From: an uncultured Christensenellaceae bacterium
GTDB lineage: Bacteria; Bacillota; Clostridia; Christensenellales; UBA3700
Assembly: GCA_944381365.1 (NCBI GenBank)
Contig: CALWKW010000002.1
Location: 321,952-385,951, forward strand
DNA: 64,000 bases
Direction of reading: 5' to 3'
Every line of letters starts with the position of its first letter. The stretch's first letter is position 1. Both the position numbers and the translations under genes were made by a program. Shown here one piece after another: positions 57,820 through 64,000 of the stretch. The notes under the pieces are model-generated. The model was not told the DNA's origin and did no database searches. It saw nothing but the letters and a program-made list of their open reading frames with translations.

Positions 57820-58698
57820 TCAGATAAATCTCTTGGCTACTATAAAATAGCTCCATCTTGTCGCACTTATCTCTTCTATTACCGCAAAGTCGGTAGCCGT
57901 GTGTAGAATATAGTTGTCGCCGAGATACAATGCCACATGTCCTATTCTTTCCACACCTGTATTGTTGTATCTAGAAGAGTTTGTAAAAAACATCAAATCG
58001 CCTCTTTGCAAATCGCCGTTTGCCACTTGTCTTCCTTGCAATACTTGCGTCCTTGTGGTAAGGTCAAGATTGATATTCGCACCTTTGAAATATATGTATT
58101 GCATAAGTGCCGAGCAGTCATATTGACCTTGCACGAAGTTGGTATTCAATATACCGTTGCCCCAATGATATCTTTGACTTCCCCATACATAGGGATATCC
58201 CATGAGTTCTTCGCCGATTGAGATTACATTCTCCACCTTTTCGTTTGTTTGTTTCATCTTTACGACATAAGCATAATTGTTGCCTGAATACACATAAGCC
58301 GTCTTTTGCTTATAAACAGTCTTATACCAGCCGTTTTGTTCGCCTTCAAATCTCAACATATCGCCTTTATCCATTTTTCCCACAATCGAAGACGATGTAT
58401 TGGGAGCCGAGCGAATATTGAGAGCCGATGTATTGCTTTTTATCATATAAGAATATGTAATCACAGGCACTTCTATTTCTTCGTCATTTCCGTCTTCTGC
58501 ATCTTCTTCATTATCTCCAATCGAAGTATCTTCGTCAAGAGGAGGCAGGGGAGTTCCGCCCAAAGAAGGCTGATATTTGTCCCATTCTACCACCCAGTCT
58601 TTGTCATTCTGAGGCTGATCAGAACATGCCGCAAATGTCAATGCACAAATAAGCGTACATAATGTTATCACCAAACTTGTTTTTGTCAGTCTTTTCAT
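57820..58698 (-). CDS. NlpC/P60 cell-wall hydrolase lipoprotein with SH3 domain
   Basis: The 292-residue precursor has lipobox TFAAC (Cys25), an acidic linker (about 50-78), a bacterial SH3 domain (about 85-145: ALNIRSAPNTSSSIVGKMDKG) and a C-terminal NlpC/P60 peptidase with catalytic Cys195 (YDCSALMQY), His254 (IGHVALYLG) and a further His266. It should cleave peptide bonds in peptidoglycan stem peptides, at the outer membrane face. It has an AGGAGG site and stands alone, upstream of the two-component system on the same strand. Wall remodelling would suit a locus that displays very large surface proteins. Confidence 0.92.
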   Translation of the reverse strand: MKRLTKTSLVITLCTLICALTFAACSDQPQNDKDWVVEWDKYQPSLGGTPLPPLDEDTSIGDNEEDAEDGNDEEIEVPVITYSYMIKSNTSALNIRSAPNTSSSIVGKMDKGDMLRFEGEQNGWYKTVYKQKTAYVYSGNNYAYVVKMKQTNEKVENVISIGEELMGYPYVWGSQRYHWGNGILNTNFVQGQYDCSALMQYIYFKGANINLDLTTRTQVLQGRQVANGDLQRGDLMFFTNSSRYNNTGVERIGHVALYLGDNYILHTATDFAVIEEISATRWSYFIVAKRFI

Positions 58699-58729
58699 AA
58701 ACGACCTCCTTCTGTCTTTTTCTAATCAC

Positions 58730-58758
58730 ATTCTATCATTTGATTATTTAGCACGCAA
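58730..58758 (-). promoter_or_regulatory. promoter of the NlpC/P60 gene
   Basis: On the minus strand TTGCGT, 17 bp and TGATAGAAT (extended -10), about 32 bases before the ATG. Confidence 0.55.
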
Positions 58759-59075
58759 CACACAAAATTTTCCAACAAAGCATGTTTTCAAGACAATTTG
58801 ATGAACTTTGATAAAAATTCAAACCTACGCCCATATCGCAAAAATCGGTGCGATAAAAAATAAAACATTAATCGACATATAATGGGAAAATGTTTTTTTA
58901 AGCTTGTCACAGCACCAAATTATACTAAATTTATGTCGTGATTTTGTAATATTTTGGAAACTGATTTATTTATCAAAAATATATTAAAAACCTAGAATAT
59001 CAAAGTTTTGAAGTTTTAACAGCCCATTGAGTATGATTTGTATGCAAAATTTTAAAAATAATCATATTATATTAA
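58759..59075. other. divergent intergenic DNA without recognised feature
   Basis: About 320 bases of AT-rich sequence between the NlpC/P60 promoter and the promoter of the DUF815 gene; nothing further was seen. Confidence 0.5.
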
Positions 59076-59103
59076 TTGCCTACAAATAAAAATGTGCTAT
59101 AAT
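59076..59103 (+). promoter_or_regulatory. promoter of the DUF815 ATPase gene
   Basis: TTGCCT, 16 bp and TATAAT. The -10 overlaps an in-frame ATG at 59102, which therefore cannot be the start codon. Confidence 0.7.
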
Positions 59104-59122
59104 GATTATCCAAGAGGATATT

Positions 59123-60400
59123 ATGCAAAACTATACACAAAAATTGAAATTATACGATATTACAAACACAATCCTCGAGAGATTTGTCAAACTTTCTCAG
59201 GGAAAAACAGAAGAAGTAAATCTCAACAATACACTCGGAGATTTGCTTGACTTTGCCAATTCGCATGCCGTAAAAGGCAACTGCTGGCACTATTATATCG
59301 CTTATTTTATAGCAAGCGATGTCAATGCTTTTTCTTTGGCTTATGAAAGAAGAGAAAAAGTCCAAAGCTCGCTTTTGCAATTCGCCTATGACGATTGCAG
59401 AAACCTTATGGATATTTTCAATTATAATCTTTCCAATATAAAGCCCTTGAGCGACTGCGTAAATCTTCTTACAAATTTCACAAGCACTCTTCAAAAATCG
59501 CAAAAGCCCTATGCAGAGCTTATCGCAGATTTTACCAAAAAGCTAGAGGACGCACATTCTACACAATCTTTTCTCGATTGCGTGACAGAATTTTATCGTG
59601 TGTACGGCGTAGGTGAGCTGGGACTCAACAAAGCATTCAGAGTCGTAGCAAAAGAAAGTTTGCCCCAAAAGAAAGTCACGCATCACGCTTCACAGCTTCT
59701 TCCTATCACAAGCATGGACTCAAAAAGATTGTCCGACTTGGTAGGATATGAACTTCAAAAGCAAAAAGTAGTGCAAAATACCGAAGCTTTTCTTATGGGC
59801 AAAAAAGCCAACAACGCACTTTTGTACGGCGATATGGGTACGGGAAAATCTTCTACGATAAAAGCTCTCATCAACGAATATTATGACAAAGGTCTCAGAG
59901 TCATCGAGATATACAAACATCAATTTATGTATATAAGCGATATCATCAGCCAAATCGCTTCGAGAAACTATAAATATATACTTTATCTAGATGATTTGTC
60001 ATTTGACGATTTTGAAGTGGAATATAAGTATTTTAAGGCTATCATAGACGGAGGTCTCGAAGTTAAGCCCGATAATGTGCTTATCTATGCTACCTCAAAC
60101 AGACGCCATATTATCAAAGAAAATTACAGTGACGGCAATGACAGAAGTGCCGATGACGAACTTCATAAGTCCGATACGAAAAACGAAAAGCTATCGCTTG
60201 TAGCCCGTTTTGGCCTCAGCGTATATTATCCTTCGCCTGACCAACAACAATTTCTCAATATCGTGCATGAACTTGCCAAGAGAGCGAATATCTTTATGGA
60301 TACCGAACAGCTTGACAAACAGGCTCTTACTTGGGCAATGCGAAACGGTGCAAAATCGGGCAGAATGGCAGAGCAGTTTGTCAACACGCTTTTGCACTGA
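59123..60400 (+). CDS. DUF815 family AAA ATPase
   Basis: A 425-residue protein. The N-terminal ~200 residues are helical and family-specific; the C-terminal half is an AAA-type ATPase with Walker A GDMGTGKSS (about 236-244), Walker B ILYLDDLSFDD, sensor-1-like VLIYATSNRRH and the family motif SDTKNEKLSLVARFGLSVYY. DUF815 proteins are widespread in Firmicutes and other bacteria; the function is not established. The ATG at 59123 follows GAGG; an earlier ATG overlaps the promoter. It is followed by a SIS-domain gene that has its own promoter. Confidence 0.9.
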   Translation: MQNYTQKLKLYDITNTILERFVKLSQGKTEEVNLNNTLGDLLDFANSHAVKGNCWHYYIAYFIASDVNAFSLAYERREKVQSSLLQFAYDDCRNLMDIFNYNLSNIKPLSDCVNLLTNFTSTLQKSQKPYAELIADFTKKLEDAHSTQSFLDCVTEFYRVYGVGELGLNKAFRVVAKESLPQKKVTHHASQLLPITSMDSKRLSDLVGYELQKQKVVQNTEAFLMGKKANNALLYGDMGTGKSSTIKALINEYYDKGLRVIEIYKHQFMYISDIISQIASRNYKYILYLDDLSFDDFEVEYKYFKAIIDGGLEVKPDNVLIYATSNRRHIIKENYSDGNDRSADDELHKSDTKNEKLSLVARFGLSVYYPSPDQQQFLNIVHELAKRANIFMDTEQLDKQALTWAMRNGAKSGRMAEQFVNTLLH

Positions 60401-60441
60401 TTGCCAAAATCAGGCATAAATCTTTTAATACAAAAATAATA

Positions 60442-60471
60442 TTGATAAACATACATAGTTTATGATATAAT
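60442..60471 (+). promoter_or_regulatory. promoter of the SIS-domain gene
   Basis: TTGATA, 18 bp and TGATATAAT (extended -10), about 33 bases before the start codon. Confidence 0.7.
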
Positions 60472-60503
60472 CATTATGTAAATAATTTTATCGAGGTGTA
60501 ATT

Positions 60504-61535
60504 ATGACCACATTGATGCAACAAGAAATTTTCAGCGAACCTTCAATGATGAAGCGTACAATCGCAGCTTGCTCACCTGTATTGCCTGAAATCGCAAAGG
60601 CTTTTAAGGAAAAAAACATTACTAATATCGTAACAATGGCAAGAGGTACTTCCGACAATGCAGCTACGGTATTTTCTTTTGTATGCCCCCTCAAGACAGG
60701 CATAAAAGTAGGCAAATATCATCCTTCGCTTACTACCGTGTACGATTGCGATGTAGATATGAAAAATACTTGTATGGTAGTTATTTCGCAAAGCGGTATG
60801 TCAAAAGACACAATCGCAGTAATGCAAAAAGCTATGAAAAACGGTGCAATGACTATTGCAGTCACCAATAACGCACAAAGTCCTATCGCAAAGGATGCAG
60901 ATTTCCATTTGTTTATGGATGTAGAAGAAGAAAAGAGCGTGGCAGCTACAAAGACTTATATCGGCGAACTTTTTGCTCTCTATATGCTCACAGAAGCTTT
61001 GGGCGGCAAATTCGACAGCGATATCAACAAACTCGCTGACAGAATTCAAGAAAGTCTTGACCTCAATCCCGAGATTGCAAAAATAGCTCAAAAGCTTTAT
61101 ACTCGCAACAACTTTATCATTCTTTCCCGTGGCACAATGCTCGGAACAGGCGATGAGTGTGCTTTGAAGCTTACAGAATGCTGTTATCTTTTCAACCGTT
61201 CATATTCTTCTGCAAACTTTATGCACGGTCCTTTGTCATTGCTTGACGACAAGGCAAATGTAATCATGCTCGCACCCGACAACGAATGCAAGCAAGAATT
61301 TATCGATATGGCAACAAGAGCACACAAGCTTGGAGCAAATCTCACTGTATTCAGCAATATCCCCGAAGTACTCGAACTTGCTGACAACAAAATCGTTATG
61401 CCCAAGGCAGACACCACAGAAGCTCCCGTATTGTACGGCACTGCAATAAGCCTTCTTGCTCTCAATATCGGCTTGGCAAAAGGTCTTAATGTAGACACTC
61501 CCAGAAACCTTAACAAGGTGACTATCACACTCTAA
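60504..61535 (+). CDS. GlmS/NagB-II-like SIS-domain sugar-phosphate isomerase or deaminase
   Basis: A 343-residue protein with two SIS domains, matching the isomerase half of GlmS without the glutaminase half. It opens with MQQEIFSEPSMMKRTI (the 'M..EI.EQP' motif), has ARGTSDNAA and SQSGMSKDT phosphate loops, a second GTMLGTGDECALKLTE block with the catalytic Glu, FMHGPLS, and the C-terminal DTPRNLNKVT. Stand-alone members include glucosamine-6-phosphate deaminases (NagB-II), AgaS and FrlB. Amino-sugar phosphate metabolism is likely, but the exact substrate is not decided by sequence. It has a GAGG site. Confidence 0.88.
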   Translation: MTTLMQQEIFSEPSMMKRTIAACSPVLPEIAKAFKEKNITNIVTMARGTSDNAATVFSFVCPLKTGIKVGKYHPSLTTVYDCDVDMKNTCMVVISQSGMSKDTIAVMQKAMKNGAMTIAVTNNAQSPIAKDADFHLFMDVEEEKSVAATKTYIGELFALYMLTEALGGKFDSDINKLADRIQESLDLNPEIAKIAQKLYTRNNFIILSRGTMLGTGDECALKLTECCYLFNRSYSSANFMHGPLSLLDDKANVIMLAPDNECKQEFIDMATRAHKLGANLTVFSNIPEVLELADNKIVMPKADTTEAPVLYGTAISLLALNIGLAKGLNVDTPRNLNKVTITL

Positions 61536-61560
61536 TTGCTACAAAACACAAAAAAGACAG

Positions 61561-61587
61561 AGCAGGGACTGATTTTCGGTCCCTGCT
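61561..61587 (+). terminator. terminator of the SIS-domain gene
   Basis: The stem AGCAGGGAC / GTCCCTGCT with a 9-nt loop is followed by TTTTT. Confidence 0.92.
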
Positions 61588-61840
61588 TTTTATGATAAAT
61601 AAAAGAAAATCAGATTTATAATATAAAAACAAAAAGCTTATAGAATAATCGTTGTGTCTAAACCGCATCGAATTTATACACTGCTTTTTGGCACAACATA
61701 TCTATCAAAAAAGATAAAAAACTCATGGCAATATTACAATATTAAAATATATAAATCCAAGATAAAAGATAAATAAAATAAAAATCATATTGTATAGATA
61801 TATTTATTATCAATATTTTATATACAAAAAAAGATGCGAA
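61588..61840. other. AT-rich spacer between convergent genes
   Basis: About 250 bases between two terminators; no gene or notable structure was seen. Confidence 0.5.
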
Positions 61841-61864
61841 AAAAGGAGCGGTACCGCTCCTTTT
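61841..61864 (-). terminator. terminator of the lipoprotein gene
   Basis: A perfect 24-bp palindrome (AAAAGGAGCGGT / ACCGCTCCTTTT) with A and T runs on the sides; it can act on both strands. Confidence 0.88.
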
Positions 61865-61890
61865 TTAATTTTAGATTTTGTCTTAATACA

Positions 61891-63414
61891 TTATTTATCG
61901 CTTTCAGGATCTTTGTAGATAGCCGCAGCATAAGTATCGATATCTTTTTCTGTCATGAACTTGGGTATCTGATAATATGTCACGCCTTCTTCATTTGCAT
62001 CATCTGCTACATATTCGATAACGATTTCGTCCTTATCGTTCTTTGTCAACTTCGCTTTGCGTGTTCCGCTCACAATCTCGCTCTTGGCAAATTCGATATT
62101 GTTGGGTTCTGCCACATAGCTTGAAAGATCCATTCTGAAGAGATAGCTGTATGTGTTGTCGATATAATAGAGGTAATCTCCGATTATAGATGCACTCAAC
62201 CAGCTAGTATTGATAAGGTCTTCGTCATTGCTGATTTGTTCTACAACGGCTTTCTTGTCAGCATACTTGATTCTGTAAAGCTTGTTTGACAATACATAAT
62301 ACATATATGTGTCATCGATTTTGATTACCTTTGCTCCCGTAGCGGAAAGAGTAGCATATACTTCTGTATCGTTTACGAAAGAACCTGCATTGATAGGTTT
62401 ATAAAGCTTCAACTCGACAGCGGACATATCCATAAGTCCCTTATCAAAACCAAGACTTACGAAAGTGCTCAATGCACTTACTGCATACATCTTTTCTTTG
62501 CTTGCGTCAAAACTAAAGTCTTCTCCGAACTTGTATCCGTATGTGCCTGTAATCTTGGAAGCATCACTGGAGCTGTTTGACTTGCTATAATACAAAACAT
62601 TCTCTTTTGCGTCATATTGGAGCAATGAGAATACATATTGCTTTGAAAGGTCGTTTTCGCTGCCTTCATAAGTAGCGTCTGTGGTCACTTCCTTTACCTG
62701 ACCGTTTGCGACTGCATAGATATTGTTGTTTTGACGAACTTTACTCTCAGTAGCCTTTGTGAAGAATATTGTAGTAGAATTGTTTGTAAACAATATACCT
62801 GTGATATCCTTTGCTATCTCGCTTGCCTTTTTGTCTACGCTAGAATTTGAATAGCCAACCTTTTTAAGAGATGTGCCTTCATAATAGATAAATGCACTTT
62901 CTGTGAATACATACTGATTGTTGTTTGCAGAAAGCTCAGCGATTTGCTCGGTCTTGGTGCCGTCAATCTTTGTACGCATAGCAACAAGCTGGTCAACAAG
63001 CACATTGCTCTGGTTGTCAGTCTTGGTGGAAGGCGTCATATAGTATATCCATTCGCCGTAGATATAGATACCGCCGTTTGTAGCAGCAGTGTACATCATT
63101 TTGGGAACAACTACCGCAGTGTTCTTAAGTGAACCGTCTTCGGCGATTTCGCTCTTCATAATGCTGCCCTTAACAGAAGCTTTGCCGAAGTAATTGTCTT
63201 CGGGCTTTGTGATATTGGAAGTAGCATCCATACCGTTTACATAATAAAGGTATTTGCCTTGCTGAACGACAAGGCTGCCGTTGTTGATGACTTCCTTATC
63301 TTTATCCTCGGTGGTACCGATAGGTCCGTACTTGGTATTTTCGCACGCAACAAACACGCCTATCGCCATACAAAGTACCAGACAAAGAATGATAATCTTG
63401 AAAAATTTATTCAT
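61891..63414 (-). CDS. large lipoprotein, beta-propeller-like (DUF5050-like)
   Basis: A ~507-residue precursor with signal and lipobox VFVAC. The mature part repeats strands of the kind seen in DUF5050-type propeller proteins ('YLYYVNG', 'IYIYGEWIYYMT', 'YMYYVLSNKLYRIKYAD', 'DYLYYIDNTYSYLFRMDL'), each ~40-60 residues apart, where 'W/YIYY' blades describe a surface-exposed binding protein. Function is unknown. Three in-frame ATGs exist; the one at 63414 has AGGAG at a 7-base distance. It is a single-gene unit. Confidence 0.78.
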   Translation of the reverse strand: MNKFFKIIILCLVLCMAIGVFVACENTKYGPIGTTEDKDKEVINNGSLVVQQGKYLYYVNGMDATSNITKPEDNYFGKASVKGSIMKSEIAEDGSLKNTAVVVPKMMYTAATNGGIYIYGEWIYYMTPSTKTDNQSNVLVDQLVAMRTKIDGTKTEQIAELSANNNQYVFTESAFIYYEGTSLKKVGYSNSSVDKKASEIAKDITGILFTNNSTTIFFTKATESKVRQNNNIYAVANGQVKEVTTDATYEGSENDLSKQYVFSLLQYDAKENVLYYSKSNSSSDASKITGTYGYKFGEDFSFDASKEKMYAVSALSTFVSLGFDKGLMDMSAVELKLYKPINAGSFVNDTEVYATLSATGAKVIKIDDTYMYYVLSNKLYRIKYADKKAVVEQISNDEDLINTSWLSASIIGDYLYYIDNTYSYLFRMDLSSYVAEPNNIEFAKSEIVSGTRKAKLTKNDKDEIVIEYVADDANEEGVTYYQIPKFMTEKDIDTYAAAIYKDPESDK

Positions 63415-63458
63415 CATTAAACTCCTATACGCAGGTAATTTACATAATAACAAGTATA

Positions 63459-63487
63459 ATTATAATATAACAAAAAAGATATTGCAA
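63459..63487 (-). promoter_or_regulatory. promoter of the propeller-like lipoprotein gene
   Basis: On the minus strand TTGCAA, 17 bp and TATAAT. Confidence 0.7.
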
Positions 63488-63598
63488 TAAAATTCTCAAC
63501 TTTTTTTGTCAGTTTTAACACTCATAATGTAAATAATTTTTAAAAGCCCGTAAAAACAAAAGGAAAGTAGGACTTTTATTTTGTTTTTGCCATAAATC

Positions 63599-64000
63599 TT
63601 ACTCGCCACGCCTTGCCCAATTTATTTCGCCTCTGCCGTGAGCTTTTAAAAATTCATTGGCTTTTGAAAAATGTTTGCACTCCAAAAATCCGTGATAAAA
63701 GGATAACGGAGAAGGGTGCACGCTCTTTAGTACCAAATGCTTTGAAGTGTCGATAAGCTTTTCTTTGGCTTTTGCAGGATTACCCCAAAGCATAAATACG
63801 GTGGGATAAGGAGAATCGCTTATCATTTTTATGACAGAATCGGTAAATCTCTCCCAGCCGATATTCGCATGGCTTTGAGGAGAAGACTCTCTCACGGTAA
63901 GTACTGTGTTGAGAAGCAATACTCCTTCTTTTGCCCAGCCTGTAAGATCGCCGCAACTGCTCACGGGAATACCTAGGTCATACTCGAGTGCTTTATAGAT
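63599..64000 (-). CDS. ung: uracil-DNA glycosylase, C-terminal part (cut by window end)
   Basis: The frame is open to the last base, so the N-terminus with the catalytic Asp/water-activating loop lies outside. The visible 133 residues include LGIPVSSCGDLTGWAKEGVLLLNTVLTVR, seen here as GDLTGWAKEGVLLLN plus TVLTVR, the strand VFMLWGNPAKAK and the minor-groove/catalytic loop SVHPSPLS with the active-site His. These are diagnostic of family 1 UDG, which removes uracil from DNA at the first step of base-excision repair. An internal GTG at 63964 is not the start. Confidence 0.95.
   Translation of the reverse strand: MYKALEYDLGIPVSSCGDLTGWAKEGVLLLNTVLTVRESSPQSHANIGWERFTDSVIKMISDSPYPTVFMLWGNPAKAKEKLIDTSKHLVLKSVHPSPLSFYHGFLECKHFSKANEFLKAHGRGEINWARRGE

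Noticed and set aside
59102..59122. Upstream ATG for the DUF815 gene
   Set aside because: It overlaps the TATAAT box of the promoter, and a later ATG has a proper GAGG site.
1..64000. tRNA, rRNA, CRISPR array, transposase or phage genes
   Set aside because: None was recognised by eye on either strand; the five palindromic repeats are dispersed and not array-like.

Overview
The window is AT-rich DNA from a low-GC, probably spore-forming member of the Clostridia. Veg, a SipL-like DUF3794/LysM spore protein and IspE lie close together on one strand, the arrangement found in Clostridium-type genomes. The lipoproteins have typical Gram-positive signals, promoters are SigA-like (TTGACA/TATAAT) and ribosome sites are strong GGAGG types. 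MBG-repeat giants, LRR_5 proteins and a membrane-anchored wall module suggest an uncultured gut lineage (Christensenellales-like; low-confidence inference). No rRNA, tRNA, CRISPR array, phage or transposase gene was seen.

1-8.9 kb: the end of a LysR regulator; a carboxymuconolactone decarboxylase/cupin fusion; an alpha-galactoside unit (GH36 enzyme and GPH transporter, with a divergent AraC regulator); and a lipoprotein-ABC ATPase-permease operon. 9-13.3 kb: two secreted lipoproteins and an orphan pilT. 13.5-22.8 kb: mgsA, ispE, an aldo-keto reductase, a sipL-like gene, veg, mutT, then metH and metF (methionine/folate C1) and a glyoxalase-fold protein. 23-28.3 kb: leuS, serS, a DUF1624 membrane protein and a NimA-like flavoprotein. 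28.5-34.3 kb: an LRR_5 surface protein, a decayed GH28 lipoprotein gene and two coupled FAD oxidoreductases.

34.5-53.7 kb is the striking part: three consecutive giant extracellular protein genes (2603, 1809 and 1906 codons) on the minus strand. The first encodes a lipoprotein built from unassigned beta-rich modules. The next two share a related beta-helix-like N-terminal region and carry Ig/MBG-like arrays. The last one runs without a stop into a complete lipoprotein signal and domain. Upstream on the same strand lie 1.4 kb of non-coding DNA, an OmpR-type two-component system and an NlpC/P60 wall hydrolase lipoprotein, which together look like a surface-building locus. 59-64 kb: a DUF815 ATPase, a GlmS/NagB-II-like SIS protein, another lipoprotein and the 3' part of ung.

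Five copies of an intergenic palindromic repeat (arms TTTATACAATTTA/TAAATTGTATAAA around a 9-nt centre) are scattered from 1.5 to 54.6 kb and are not explained by the genes.
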